Shown here piece after piece: positions 7,254 through 16,763 of a DNA stretch of 64,000 bases. The notes below the pieces were generated by a model. The model was not told the DNA's origin and searched no databases. It was given only the letters and a program-made list of their open reading frames with translations. A program made the position numbers and the translations under genes. Source of the stretch: Lederbergia wuyishanensis (GTDB lineage Bacteria; Bacillota; Bacilli; Bacillales; Bacillaceae_C); contig NZ_JALIRM010000016.1 of the NCBI RefSeq assembly GCF_022900255.1, positions 1 to 64,000 of the forward strand, read 5' to 3'. How positions within the stretch are numbered: position 1 is the stretch's first letter; each line of letters starts with the position of its first letter.

Positions 7254-9482
7254 ATGTCTCATTGGAAAGGTTTTATAGAAGGTCGCTGGCAGCAGGAAGT
7301 GGATGTTCGAAATTTTATCGTGAATAACTATTCTCTTTATGAGGGAAACGAGGAATTTTTAGAAGGACCTACAGAAGCTACAAACGCATTATGGAAGCAA
7401 GTGATGGAGTTAACAAAACAAGAGCGTGAAAACGGCGGCGTGTTAGACATGGATACTAACGTAGTATCTACTATTACCTCTCACGGTCCTGGATATTTAC
7501 AAAAAGAACTAGAGCAAATTGTTGGATTCCAAACAGATAAGCCGTTTAAAAGATCCCTCCAACCATTTGGTGGAATTCGTATGGCTCAAGCAGCTGCTGA
7601 TTCTTATGGATTCAAAGTAGATGATGAAGTAGAAGAAATATTTACAAAATATCGCAAAACACATAACCAAGGTGTCTTTGATGTTTATACGTCTGAAATG
7701 CGTTTAGCCCGCAAAGCTGGCATCATTACCGGTCTCCCAGATGCTTATGGGCGCGGACGAATCATTGGGGATTATCGTCGAGTTGCCTTATACGGGGTCG
7801 ATTTCCTTATTCAGCAAAAACAAGCTGAAGTCAATTTAATTGGAAACGGCATGATGACAGAAGAAGTCATTCGTGAACGTGAAGAAATGGCTGAACAAAT
7901 CAATGCACTTAGGGAATTAAAAGAGCTTGCGCAAATCTACGGCTATGATATTTCTAAACCAGCAACGAATGCAAAAGAAGCATTCCAATGGCTATATCTT
8001 GCGTACCTTGCAGCAATAAAGGAACAAAACGGTGCAGCTATGAGCTTAGGCCGAGTTTCTACTTTCCTTGATATTTATATTGATAGGGATTTGAAAAACG
8101 GCACTATAACAGAAAGCGAAGCACAAGAACTCGTTGATCATTTCGTAATGAAATTGCGTTTAGTGAAGTTTGCTAGAACACCAGATTACAATGAACTATT
8201 TAGTGGTGACCCTACGTGGGTAACGGAATCTATCGGAGGAATCAGTCTTGACGGGAAACCGCTCGTCACCAAAAACTCTTTCCGATTCTTGCATACCCTA
8301 GATAATTTAGGACCATCTCCGGAACCAAACTTAACGGTTCTTTGGTCCACTCAACTTCCACAGAATTTTAAAAAGTACTGTGCAAACATGTCTATTAAAA
8401 CAAGCTCTATCCAATATGAAAATGATGATTTGATGCGAGGTATTTATGGTGACGACTACGGTATCGCCTGCTGCGTATCAGCGATGACAATTGGAAAACA
8501 AATGCAATTTTTCGGAGCTCGCGCCAACCTTGCGAAAGCATTGCTATACGCGATTAATGGCGGTAAGGATGAAATTTTAAAGGCGCAAATTGGCCCTGCG
8601 TTTGCACCAATTACAACAGAGTATTTACAGTTTGAAGAAGTCGTAGAGAAATTTGACGCTATGATGGAATGGCTTGCAGGACTTTATATGAACACACTTA
8701 ATATTATTCATTACATGCATGATAAATATAGCTATGAAAGAATTGAAATGGCTCTTCATGACAGAGAAATTTTACGCACGATGGCTGGAGGTATCGCCGG
8801 ATTATCTGTTGTAGCAGATTCTCTAAGTGCCATTAAATATGCAAAAGTAAAACCAATTCGCGATGAAAATGGCATTGCCGTTGACTTTGAAATTGAAGGA
8901 GATTTCCCTAAATACGGAAATAACGATGCTCTTGTCGATGACATCGCAGTAAATCTTGTGAAAACCTTTATGAATAAGTTCCAAAAACATAAAGCTTATC
9001 GTGGTGCAACACCAACACTATCTGTCTTAACGATTACATCTAATGTTGTGTATGGTAAAAAAACGGGTAATACACCAGATGGAAGACGCAAAGGCGAACC
9101 ATTTGCACCAGGAGCCAACCCGCTTCATGGACGTGACCAAAAAGGAGCGATTGCATCTTTGAGTTCTGTTGCAAAACTCCCATATGAATATGCATTAGAC
9201 GGAATTTCTAATACTTTCTCTATCGTGCCTAAAGCACTTGGAAGAGAAGAAGAGACTCGGATTTCTAACTTGGCTGCAATTTTGGACGGATACATGACGA
9301 AGCAAGGGCATCACTTAAACATTAACGTATTCAATCGAGAAACATTGCTAGATGCAATGGAACATCCAGAAGAGTATCCACAACTTACAATCCGTGTTTC
9401 TGGATACGCTGTTAACTTCATCAAATTAACGAGAGAACAACAAATCGACGTTATTAACCGTACGTTCCACGAAACGATGTAA
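7254..9482 (+). CDS. pflB: Pyruvate formate-lyase (formate C-acetyltransferase)
   Basis: Oxygen-sensitive glycyl radical enzyme turning pyruvate and CoA into acetyl-CoA and formate in anaerobic mixed-acid fermentation. All key sites are present: adjacent catalytic cysteines 406 and 407 (IACCVSAMT) and the radical glycine in [10 protein letters not shown] (Gly717), about 25 residues from the C-terminus. Length (742) is normal for Bacillus PflB. AAGGAGG precedes the ATG. The activase gene follows after a repeat-filled gap of about 250 bp. Confidence 0.98.
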   Translation: MSHWKGFIEGRWQQEVDVRNFIVNNYSLYEGNEEFLEGPTEATNALWKQVMELTKQERENGGVLDMDTNVVSTITSHGPGYLQKELEQIVGFQTDKPFKRSLQPFGGIRMAQAAADSYGFKVDDEVEEIFTKYRKTHNQGVFDVYTSEMRLARKAGIITGLPDAYGRGRIIGDYRRVALYGVDFLIQQKQAEVNLIGNGMMTEEVIREREEMAEQINALRELKELAQIYGYDISKPATNAKEAFQWLYLAYLAAIKEQNGAAMSLGRVSTFLDIYIDRDLKNGTITESEAQELVDHFVMKLRLVKFARTPDYNELFSGDPTWVTESIGGISLDGKPLVTKNSFRFLHTLDNLGPSPEPNLTVLWSTQLPQNFKKYCANMSIKTSSIQYENDDLMRGIYGDDYGIACCVSAMTIGKQMQFFGARANLAKALLYAINGGKDEILKAQIGPAFAPITTEYLQFEEVVEKFDAMMEWLAGLYMNTLNIIHYMHDKYSYERIEMALHDREILRTMAGGIAGLSVVADSLSAIKYAKVKPIRDENGIAVDFEIEGDFPKYGNNDALVDDIAVNLVKTFMNKFQKHKAYRGATPTLSVLTITSNVVYGKKTGNTPDGRRKGEPFAPGANPLHGRDQKGAIASLSSVAKLPYEYALDGISNTFSIVPKALGREEETRISNLAAILDGYMTKQGHHLNINVFNRETLLDAMEHPEEYPQLTIRVSGYAVNFIKLTREQQIDVINRTFHETM

Positions 9483-9485
9483 TTA

Positions 9486-9672
9486 GAAAAGCGGAAGGCG
9501 CCTGAAGAGGAAGGAAGGCTAAAAGCGCAACGTCCTGTTGCGACGCCTTCCTGACCCGCATCCTGCGGGCCTCCGACAAGCAAATGTGCTGAGTCAAAAA
9601 AGTCCGGTCTTTGACTTTTATTGACTCAAGTTATTAGACCTCGAGAGGCTGCCGTCTGGAGCTAGACAGCAA
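9486..9672. repeat. Dispersed intergenic repeat, type A
   Basis: This copy lies between pflB and pflA. It begins AGAAAAGCGGAAGGCGCCT and contains GACAAGCAAATGTGCTGAGT, the hairpin AAAGTC/GACTTT, GACTCAAGTTATTAGACCTC and the end GGAGCTAGACAGC. Compared with the copy at 4137 it carries an extra GC-rich hairpin (AAGGCTAAAAGCGCAACG to CGCGACGCCTTCC region, about 9515-9570). The match at both ends with other copies is clear by eye. Confidence 0.8.
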
Positions 9673-9736
9673 GAGTATTAAATGGATAGAGCCAGTGCTA
9701 AGTGTGCTGGCTCCCCAAACGAAAGGATTTGAAGTA

Positions 9737-10477
9737 ATGAAAATCCAAACTCGTATTCATTCAATTGAATCATGTGGTACAGTGGATGGCCCAGGACTAA
9801 GGTATGTCATTTTTACACAAGGTTGCCTATTACGCTGTCTATATTGCCATAACCCCGATACTTGGACATTTGGAAATGGAGAAGGAAAGGAAATTTCTGT
9901 TGAAGAACTAATGAAGGATATTAAAGATTATCTTCCTTTTTTACAAGCTTCTAATGGCGGAGTGACGGTTACTGGTGGAGAGCCTCTCCTTCACGTTGAT
10001 TTTCTTATCGAATTATTTACTGAATGTAAAAAACTGGGTATCCATACGGCAATTGATAGCTCTGGCGGATGCTTCACGAGGAAAGAAAGATTTATTAATT
10101 CACTTGATCGTCTTATGGAAGTAACCGATCTTGTCCTACTAGATTTAAAACAAATCGATGAAGCAAAACATAAACACTTAACATCTGTTTCAAACAAGCA
10201 TATTCTAGACTTTGCCCATTATCTTGAGGAGAAGAAAAAACCCGTATGGGTTCGGCATGTACTTGTCCCTGGGCTTACGGATGATGAAAAAGATTTACAA
10301 AAACTCGGTGCATTTATTCGTACTTTATCCATCGTAGAAAAAGTGGAAATTCTCCCTTACCATCAGTTAGGGGTTTATAAATATGAAGCACTAGGAATCG
10401 AGTATCCGCTCAAAGGTGTGCAAACGCCGGCAGATGAAAAAGTAAAGTGGGCTTATGGGATACTCATGAATGGATAA
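9737..10477 (+). CDS. pflA: Pyruvate formate-lyase activating enzyme
   Basis: Radical SAM enzyme that installs the glycyl radical on PflB, using S-adenosylmethionine and a reduced [4Fe-4S] cluster. The cluster motif is CLLRCLYC near residue 30, followed by HNPDTW. A GGEPLL segment and VWVRHVLVPGLTD are typical of PflA. The start at 9737 follows AAAGGA by about 10 bases and gives 246 residues, the usual length; the frame is open further upstream but without a better start. Confidence 0.96.
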   Translation: MKIQTRIHSIESCGTVDGPGLRYVIFTQGCLLRCLYCHNPDTWTFGNGEGKEISVEELMKDIKDYLPFLQASNGGVTVTGGEPLLHVDFLIELFTECKKLGIHTAIDSSGGCFTRKERFINSLDRLMEVTDLVLLDLKQIDEAKHKHLTSVSNKHILDFAHYLEEKKKPVWVRHVLVPGLTDDEKDLQKLGAFIRTLSIVEKVEILPYHQLGVYKYEALGIEYPLKGVQTPADEKVKWAYGILMNG

Positions 10478-10513
10478 CCAATGAATTACATCTCCGATAT
10501 TTTTAATAAGTAG

Positions 10514-10566
10514 TCCCCTAAAATTCGCTAATTTTTTTAATTGGATGGATTTTAGGGGATTGTTCT
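10514..10566 (+). terminator. Terminator after pflA
   Basis: TCCCCTAAAAT (10514-10524) pairs with ATTTTAGGGGA (10549-10559), followed by TTGTTCTT. The loop is about 24 bases long. Confidence 0.7.
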
Positions 10567-10608
10567 TATTATAAACAATGGACGTTCCATCACTGTTGCC
10601 CATTGTTC

Positions 10609-11145
10609 CTAATCTTCAATTTGCTCTGGAGAAGGAATTTGAAAAGTAAATTCTATTTTTTCATTATTTATAAAAAGTGGGATGTGGCACTCTAAACCCT
10701 CAAATAACTTGTCATCAAGTAAAAAGTCTGCTTCAAAAGAGGCTTGCTTTCCAGCTGAAAAAGAAAAAATAACCGTATCATCTCCTTCTTTTATTGTTAC
10801 CATATCGTCCCAACCGTGTCCTACCAAAGGAAAGTGCTTTTTCGGGTTCCTCAATAGAAGCACATTATCCGTAGTATCTTGATTTTTTGTTGCTGTCAAT
10901 ACAGCAGGAGAATTCCTTTGATTTTCAAGTTTGAAAGTAACTGAAATACGTTGTTCATCCATGTTATTGTAGTATTTGACTTTATATAAAGTCATTCGAA
11001 TAACGTTATTATTTTGCGTTTCATTTAGCTCAACCTCCCTATTATATAACTTGTCATTCAAAATAAAGTGATTGAAAAGAAGGGAGCATCCTGCTAATAG
11101 GACTACGTAAAAGAATATAATTAACCATATATCTTTCTTCATCAT
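10609..11145 (-). CDS. Putative lipoprotein of the BlaI-M56 operon
   Basis: A 178-residue protein with a hydrophobic N-terminus ending in VLLAGC, a lipobox with Cys20. The rest is a beta-rich extracytoplasmic domain without a motif that I recognise. Its ATG overlaps the TGA of the M56 peptidase gene (ATGA), so translation is coupled and the two products probably work together. It is the last gene of the operon. A role as ligand or modulator of the membrane protease is inference only. Confidence 0.7.
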   Translation of the reverse strand: MMKKDIWLIIFFYVVLLAGCSLLFNHFILNDKLYNREVELNETQNNNVIRMTLYKVKYYNNMDEQRISVTFKLENQRNSPAVLTATKNQDTTDNVLLLRNPKKHFPLVGHGWDDMVTIKEGDDTVIFSFSAGKQASFEADFLLDDKLFEGLECHIPLFINNEKIEFTFQIPSPEQIED

Positions 11146-12680
11146 TTACTGCCTTTCTGTACCTCAGATACCATTTGTTGAAAAATCTTATAAACACCTT
11201 CTTGCTTGATAACATCTAAATCATAATATTTTCCGCTACCTTTTAATGAGATGGCCTGGGGCTCCGGTCCATACAAAAACGAAATCACATGAAGATAGGC
11301 CTCATTTTGGTCGATTAATAATGGTCCTATTTCTGGGTCAGTTATCTGCTGAAGGTCCACTCCGTCCCGGGCAGCAGAATCACGCATCCTCTTTAGCCAG
11401 GACTCTAGATTATCGGACTGTTTATAATGTTCTAGTTGGGTTATCGTAGTATGACTTCCTGTTTCGATCATTTCTGTCTCCATCATTTTATAATTCACTA
11501 CGGTTAAGGAGAGTCCGTCTTCGCTCTGTTCTTTCGGGACATAAATCATCTCAGCTTCTGCTTGTTGGAAAACCTCCCATCCAGCAGGAATGCTCACTGT
11601 AACAGATTTGGAAAATATTTTTGCGTTTGATAACGATACAGCTGATACTATCGCCACAAGGAAAATACCAACTAGAAACCATCTACGCTTTTCTTTACGG
11701 AATGAACGGATCATCTTCATTCTCCTCACCATTTGAGATTTGGTGGAAATAAAATTTGTTGCTCTCGGAAATTGCGGTAAATCCATATTACTTTGAATTA
11801 CTTTTAATATGGTGTTCCCGTAGTCTTTCAGGGCATCACCATCAATTTTTGATAGTGCAAAGGCATCGCTCGAAAGCTCCTGATCTTCACGCATGCGGGA
11901 ATAACAATACCAAAGTAAAGGATTGAACCAGTGAAGTAGCAACATAAGTGTCATTAACCAATTGACCCCAATATCGCGATGCTTAAAATGTGCCAACTCA
12001 TGATAGAAAATAAACGATAAATCCTTCTTACTAAACTCCTGCAACTGTTTGGATGGCAGAATTAACTTTGGCCGCCACAAGCCGTACAACGCAGGAGAAA
12101 ATATGGCGGGGCTTGCCATAAGTCGAATGTTCGAATGAATGTTTGATTTCTGTTTACACTTTTGAAATAGTTCCAGTATAGAAAGCTCAGAAATTGATCT
12201 GGACGAATCCAGACATTTGCTGAATTGACGATTAGAGCGATAAAGCTGAATGATTCCAATTACCATGACAGCCAGCCATATAAAAGCGGCAATTATAATT
12301 ATAGGATGAAAATTACTTGAAGTGGGATTCTCGGAAGTTGTATTTGTATCTAGTTCTGTTCTAGGTTGGAGGGTTACAAATGATGGTTCAGAATAAAGGG
12401 TATGATTAAATTGAAAGGGTATAAATGCATCCGATTTACTCGGCGTAAATAAGTTAAATAAACTGAAGGAGCTCTCAGGTACCCAAGGGAGCATTAATCG
12501 TATGACAAGGATGAGCCAAAGCCAGACGAACCATCTCGGTTGAAGCTTTTTCTTGAATAGAGCTCTGATAAATAAAATAAAGACAGCGATTATACTGGAT
12601 AATAAGGAAGTTACAAGTATCCATTTAAAACAATGAACGAGTATTGTAAGAAACTGGTCTATCTTAATCCCTCCTTTCAT
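11142..12680 (-). CDS. BlaR1/MecR1-type M56 membrane metallopeptidase
   Basis: Antirepressor protease that in BlaR1/MecR1 systems inactivates the BlaI repressor. Several membrane segments surround the zinc motif HELAH (residues 227-231), with a second motif REDQELSSDAFA downstream. After the last membrane segment (about residues 333-350) comes a C-terminal extracytoplasmic domain of about 160 residues, beginning SVTVSIPAGWEVF, with no SXXK/KTG penicillin-binding signature. The signal sensed is therefore unlikely to be a beta-lactam. The start overlaps the end of the BlaI gene; ATG 12680 is used, though a GGAGG just inside the frame makes the true start uncertain. It is coupled to the lipoprotein gene downstream. 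Confidence 0.85.
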   Translation of the reverse strand: MKGGIKIDQFLTILVHCFKWILVTSLLSSIIAVFILFIRALFKKKLQPRWFVWLWLILVIRLMLPWVPESSFSLFNLFTPSKSDAFIPFQFNHTLYSEPSFVTLQPRTELDTNTTSENPTSSNFHPIIIIAAFIWLAVMVIGIIQLYRSNRQFSKCLDSSRSISELSILELFQKCKQKSNIHSNIRLMASPAIFSPALYGLWRPKLILPSKQLQEFSKKDLSFIFYHELAHFKHRDIGVNWLMTLMLLLHWFNPLLWYCYSRMREDQELSSDAFALSKIDGDALKDYGNTILKVIQSNMDLPQFPRATNFISTKSQMVRRMKMIRSFRKEKRRWFLVGIFLVAIVSAVSLSNAKIFSKSVTVSIPAGWEVFQQAEAEMIYVPKEQSEDGLSLTVVNYKMMETEMIETGSHTTITQLEHYKQSDNLESWLKRMRDSAARDGVDLQQITDPEIGPLLIDQNEAYLHVISFLYGPEPQAISLKGSGKYYDLDVIKQEGVYKIFQQMVSEVQKGSK

Positions 12681-13041
12681 CAAGTAGGCGCTTTAATTCT
12701 TCGACATCATCTTGGGACAATTTATTGGTCTTAACTAAATGAACAAGCATAGGTTGAAGCGCTCCCCCGAAAATTCTCTGCAAAAAAGATTCCGATTCGT
12801 TTTGAATGCTTTCTTCTTCTGAAACAAGCGCAAAATATCGACGCTTCCTTCCTTCTTGCTCATAGCCAACCACTTTTTTACTCACTAATCTAGTGACGAG
12901 CGTTTGAATAGTCTTCGGTTTCCAATCCGTGCTTTGAGTCAGTTCATGAATAATTTCACTCATAGGTAAAGAATCGGAATTCCAAAGTACCTGCATAACA
13001 ACCCATTCAGCCTCAGTAATGTTTGCAGCTTCCTCCTTCAC
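12664..13041 (-). CDS. BlaI/MecI/CopY family repressor
   Basis: A 125-residue winged-helix repressor (ITEAEWVVMQVLWNSDSLPMSEI, TIQTLVTRLVSKKVVGYEQEGRKRRY). These proteins dimerise on TACAnnTGTA sites and are cleaved after signalling by the partner M56 protease encoded next to them. The start is GTG with GGAGGTG upstream. The end overlaps the M56 gene by about 17 bases. A perfect operator lies in its own promoter region, so the operon is very likely autoregulated. Confidence 0.92.
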   Translation of the reverse strand: MKEEAANITEAEWVVMQVLWNSDSLPMSEIIHELTQSTDWKPKTIQTLVTRLVSKKVVGYEQEGRKRRYFALVSEEESIQNESESFLQRIFGGALQPMLVHLVKTNKLSQDDVEELKRLLDERRD

Positions 13042-13059
13042 TTTTTCACCTCCATAGGA

Positions 13060-13110
13060 TTACAATTGTAAGTTTAAATTCATTTTATGCTAAAGTCTTA
13101 TAAATGGCAA
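13060..13110 (-). promoter_or_regulatory. Promoter and BlaI-type operator of the blaI-M56 operon
   Basis: The perfect palindrome TTACAATTGTAA (13060-13071) matches the BlaI/MecI consensus TACAnnTGTA. On the minus strand a promoter TTGCCA (13105-13110), 17 bases, TAAAAT (13082-13087) lies just upstream. The operator therefore covers the transcription start region and would block initiation or escape. Confidence 0.75.
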
Positions 13111-13252
13111 TAGATTTCCATAAATAGAATGAAGTAAAATAACCTTTCAAAATAGGAGGAAACTCGCGTTTATTTCCATTTCATTGAAACCTTTTACAAA
13201 CTATGGGTAAAATAAATACACTTATACACGAAATATGAGGAGGACAAAATGA

Positions 13253-14632
13253 ATGTTCCGTTACACAGCTTTCACCTTAATAATATTTGTACTCTCTCTA
13301 TTCCTCCCTTCTCTTGTAAAAGCAAACGAACAAAACTATGTCATTATCGGATATTATGCAGGTTGGTCACCACCTAAAAACTTCAATCCACAGTCCGTTA
13401 CCCACATTAATTATGCATTTGCAGATGTGTGTTGGGATGGAAAACATGGAAATCAGGAAGCTAGTAATGGCGGCTTACAGCCTTGTACGGATTTCAACGG
13501 AAACGAACAAAACGATACCCCAAACGGCACTGTCGTTTTAGGCGCCCCCACTACCGACCTTCCAAACTTAGATAATTTAAAGGGCTTTAAGCATGTAAAT
13601 CCACAATTAAAAACTTTAATTTCAATTGGTGGCTGGTCATGGTCAATGAATTTATCGCTCGTAGCCAGAACGGAAGAAACTCGTATGCAGTTTGCAGAAT
13701 CCGCTGTTGCATTTATCCGGTCATTCGACATGGATGGAGTCGATCTTGATTGGGAATATCCAGTTAGTGGCGGTATGCCGAATAATCATCATGACCCTTC
13801 TGATAAGAAAAATTTTACCCTATTACTTCAGGAAATACGGAATTCCCTTAATCAAGCTGAACAAAAGGATGGAAAGAAATACTTGCTTACAATTGCGTCA
13901 AGCGCAGGGTTCTCCTATTTAGAAAACACTGAATTAGATAAAGTGGCAAAAATAGTCGACTACATTAATATCATGACGTATGACTTTAACGGGAGCTGGT
14001 CACAGACTACTGGCCATAACGCGCCCCTATACAAAGATCCACAAGCAATAGAAAATGATGTTCACCCTCATCATGTAGCTGCCGCCGTCAAAGGACATCT
14101 AGATCACGGTGTTCCTACAAAAAAGCTTGTTTTAGGTCTTCCTTTTTATGGACGATCTTGGGGAAATTGCAACCCTGAAACGGAAGGAAAAGTACTGGGT
14201 AACGGTGGATATCAGCTTTGCTCTGGTAATGGTGGGGGCAATCTAGAGCCAGGCACCTATGATTACAATTTTTTAGAAAAACATATTATAAATCAAAATG
14301 GCTTCCAGCGTTATTGGAACGATACAGCTAAGGTGCCATTCCTTTACAGTGAGGAAAAAAGAGAGTTCATTTCATACGATGATTCTGAATCTATAAAGGA
14401 GAAAACTCATTATATTACCCAAAGTGCTTTAGCAGGAGCGATGATTTGGGAATTGAGTGAGGATGATGAAACACAAACTTTAATGAACAGCGTACGCGAA
14501 GGTTTAGGTTTGCCAAACCTAGAGCCGTCAAAGCAACCTGAGGAAAAGCCAGCAACCAAGTGGACGTTCTTCATCATTACAGGCATTCTAATCATAATTC
14601 TTGTATTTTTTATTAGAAAAAAAAGAAAATAA
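13253..14632 (+). CDS. Secreted GH18 chitinase with C-terminal membrane anchor
   Basis: Glycoside hydrolase family 18 enzyme acting on chitin or related GlcNAc polymers. A signal peptide ends near VKA (residue 24), followed directly by the barrel (YVIIGYYAGW). The catalytic motif DxxDxDxE is DGVDLDWE at residues 161-168, and MTYDFNGSW and AMIWELSEDD are the usual later strands. The C-terminus is odd: a short Pro/Glu linker, one transmembrane segment and the tail RKKRK, which resembles a sorting signal but has no LPXTG. GAGGAGG precedes the ATG. It is divergent from the blaI operon and convergent with mgtE. Confidence 0.93.
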   Translation: MFRYTAFTLIIFVLSLFLPSLVKANEQNYVIIGYYAGWSPPKNFNPQSVTHINYAFADVCWDGKHGNQEASNGGLQPCTDFNGNEQNDTPNGTVVLGAPTTDLPNLDNLKGFKHVNPQLKTLISIGGWSWSMNLSLVARTEETRMQFAESAVAFIRSFDMDGVDLDWEYPVSGGMPNNHHDPSDKKNFTLLLQEIRNSLNQAEQKDGKKYLLTIASSAGFSYLENTELDKVAKIVDYINIMTYDFNGSWSQTTGHNAPLYKDPQAIENDVHPHHVAAAVKGHLDHGVPTKKLVLGLPFYGRSWGNCNPETEGKVLGNGGYQLCSGNGGGNLEPGTYDYNFLEKHIINQNGFQRYWNDTAKVPFLYSEEKREFISYDDSESIKEKTHYITQSALAGAMIWELSEDDETQTLMNSVREGLGLPNLEPSKQPEEKPATKWTFFIITGILIIILVFFIRKKRK

Positions 14633-14662
14633 CAGCACGCCCATTTTGGAGTGCTGTTTTTC
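14632..14662. terminator. Bidirectional terminator between chitinase gene and mgtE
   Basis: ACAGCAC (14632-14638) pairs with GTGCTGT (14651-14657), with A-rich and T-rich flanks, between convergent genes. Confidence 0.75.
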
Positions 14663-16030
14663 TTATGTCAGCTTTGATAATAATAACGATGCAATTGAAA
14701 AATATGTTATTAAAGAGAAAATATCATTTACAGTTGTAATCAAGGGACCCGAAGCAACAGCAGGGTCCAATTTACATTTATAGAGTATAAGCGGAATAAT
14801 CGTTCCCGCCATTGTACCAAGTATCAGTGTGAACAAGAGTGAACCGCCTACGACAATACCCAAATATATATTCCCTTGCCAAATAAATGCAATGATTGAA
14901 ATGAGTAGACCGCATGTAACTCCTATAAGGAGACTTACCCGAAATTCCCGTAATATCAATTTAACAACCGTTTTGGCATCTATTTCATTTTCAGCTAATC
15001 CACGGACCACTACTGCAAGTGATTGAGTTCCCGTATTTCCCGTCATTCCGGCAATAAGCGGCATGAAAAAAGCTAATGCTACTACTTTTTCAAGCGTCCC
15101 TTCAAATTTTGAAATAATACTTCCCGAAATGAGCCCTATAAAAAGGAGAATGATTAACCATGGCAATCGCCTGAAAGCTGCAATGAATGGCTTTGTATTA
15201 AAATCAATCTCCTTACTAGCTGTTGAAAGTTTCCCATAATCATCACTTGTTTCTTGAATGAGTGCGTCTACCATATTATCAAAAGTAATAATCCCAACTA
15301 GCACACCCTCTTCATTCGTAACCGGTAATGCCGTAAAATCGTAACGTTGAAGCAATCGGACAATATTGGCACGCTTTGTAGAGACCGTTACGCATAGAAC
15401 CTGTTTAAGCATAATATTTCTCAACATTTCATTTGGCTCACCAAGTAGTAAATCTTTATATGGTACCGTACCTGTCAACTTTCCTTTTTTATCCGTAAGA
15501 TATAAATGATTACTGCCCTCTGTATAAAGAGCATCAGCTCTAATTTTATTTATAGCATCACGTACGGTTGAGTTGTCCTCAATGGAAATATAACGATTCG
15601 TCATTAAGCTTCCGGCGGTATTATCCGGATAATCTATCATCGATTTGACATAGCTGGCATTTTTAGCATCCATGTCTTCTAAGAATTTTGTTATTTTTAC
15701 TTGTGGGTATTTTTTTAGTAATCGAGTAAGAATATTCGTATCAAGTAAAGCGAGCACTTTATTTGCTTTCTCGGGTCCAATTTTCCCAAGTACCTCAAGC
15801 TTTTGCATCGTATTTATTTTTTGCATCATACTCGCAATAGTCGTTTCGTCCAGATTATGAAGGAGAGCTGTCCCGTGTTTTTCAGGAAGACTTTGAAAAA
15901 TAATACTCATATCATAAGGTCGCTTTTTCCTAAACATTTCGTTTAATTCCTGAAATTTTTCATTTTGTAAGTTCTCGATGACTTTTAATGTTTCCTCTTC
16001 TAATTTCTCTTTTGTGATAATAGCAATCAC
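14663..16030 (-). CDS. mgtE: MgtE magnesium channel/transporter
   Basis: Mg2+-gated channel of 455 residues. In order: an N-terminal MgtE superhelical domain (about 1-130), two CBS domains (about 135-255, including YISIEDNSTVRDAI and the second repeat FTALPVTNEEGVLVGIIT), a connecting helix and five membrane helices with the signature MPLIAGMTGNTGTQSLAV. The start is GTG with AGAAGG upstream. I looked for an M-box magnesium riboswitch in the 160-base gap to the next gene and did not see one. Confidence 0.95.
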   Translation of the reverse strand: MIAIITKEKLEEETLKVIENLQNEKFQELNEMFRKKRPYDMSIIFQSLPEKHGTALLHNLDETTIASMMQKINTMQKLEVLGKIGPEKANKVLALLDTNILTRLLKKYPQVKITKFLEDMDAKNASYVKSMIDYPDNTAGSLMTNRYISIEDNSTVRDAINKIRADALYTEGSNHLYLTDKKGKLTGTVPYKDLLLGEPNEMLRNIMLKQVLCVTVSTKRANIVRLLQRYDFTALPVTNEEGVLVGIITFDNMVDALIQETSDDYGKLSTASKEIDFNTKPFIAAFRRLPWLIILLFIGLISGSIISKFEGTLEKVVALAFFMPLIAGMTGNTGTQSLAVVVRGLAENEIDAKTVVKLILREFRVSLLIGVTCGLLISIIAFIWQGNIYLGIVVGGSLLFTLILGTMAGTIIPLILYKCKLDPAVASGPLITTVNDIFSLITYFSIASLLLSKLT

Positions 16031-16189
16031 TCCTTCCTTCTCGCACCTTCATAAAATCCTATATCCTGTTTCTTCTTTCTTAAACTTTTCAGTAGGAATT
16101 TGAATTCTTTGTAAAATCTGGTAACAATTTTGGTGATTCTTGCGTCTACCTATTGACTAAAGTTAGAGTAAAAGGAGAGAAAATATTCA

Positions 16190-16660
16190 ATGAATCTATT
16201 GAAACGTTCAGGACTTTTATTAATAGCCATCATGTTATTTATAGTTATTGGGGCAGTAAAAGAAGGTTCAGCAAATGAACTGCCTTTCTCTGTTGGATCT
16301 GGCAGCACATTAAATGATTACACGGTTCAAGCCTCAAAGTATTTTATGAGCGGAACTACATTTATTCAGATAGTGTCTGCTGATAGAGTAAAAGTATCGG
16401 GAAATACGAAGGCTTATAACCCAGTGGATAATATAAAGGTTGATCTAATATTACAGAGATGGGATTCTTCCAGTGGACAATGGGTTGATGTACTTAATAT
16501 CGGGAGTGCGACAAATTATAGTTCTTCAATCGTATCACTTTCCAAAGAAGCGAAGGTTTTAAAAAATTCATATTACCGCGTTTGGGGAATTCACCGTGTC
16601 ATGCATGCGGGGGTCATTGAACAGCAAGCAAGCATTTCAACATATGTATTCGTAGATTAA
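16190..16660 (+). CDS. Secreted protein of unknown function
   Basis: A 156-residue protein with a signal peptide (residues 1-28, cleavage near EGSANEL) and a small Ser/Thr-rich beta domain (VKVSGNTKAYNPVDNIKVDLILQR). It looks like the family of small secreted Bacillus proteins annotated DUF6147, but I cannot confirm that without a search. AAAGGAGAG precedes the ATG, and a good terminator follows, so it is probably monocistronic. A TTGACT (near 16152) starts its probable promoter. Confidence 0.7.
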   Translation: MNLLKRSGLLLIAIMLFIVIGAVKEGSANELPFSVGSGSTLNDYTVQASKYFMSGTTFIQIVSADRVKVSGNTKAYNPVDNIKVDLILQRWDSSSGQWVDVLNIGSATNYSSSIVSLSKEAKVLKNSYYRVWGIHRVMHAGVIEQQASISTYVFVD

Positions 16661-16690
16661 GAGGTTCTCTCAAAGGGAACCTTTTTTATA
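16661..16690 (+). terminator. Terminator after the 16.2 kb secreted-protein gene
   Basis: AGGTTC (16662-16667) pairs with GGAACCT (16676-16682), followed by TTTTTTAT. Confidence 0.85.
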
Positions 16691-16763
16691 TTTGCATATA
16701 TCCCAATCCATCATATCGGATTATAATTATGGTATCTAATTCCATCCCGTACGAGGTGACGTC

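Noticed and set aside
11142-13041. Beta-lactam resistance regulon
   Set aside because: The M56 protein lacks a penicillin-binding domain and no beta-lactamase or PBP gene is nearby.
14525-14545. LPNLE as a sortase motif in the chitinase tail
   Set aside because: It is not followed by Thr-Gly or Thr-Ala and lies about 15 residues before the membrane segment.
16031-16189. M-box magnesium riboswitch before mgtE
   Set aside because: Looked for because B. subtilis mgtE has one; the 160 bases are too short and show no M-box landmarks.
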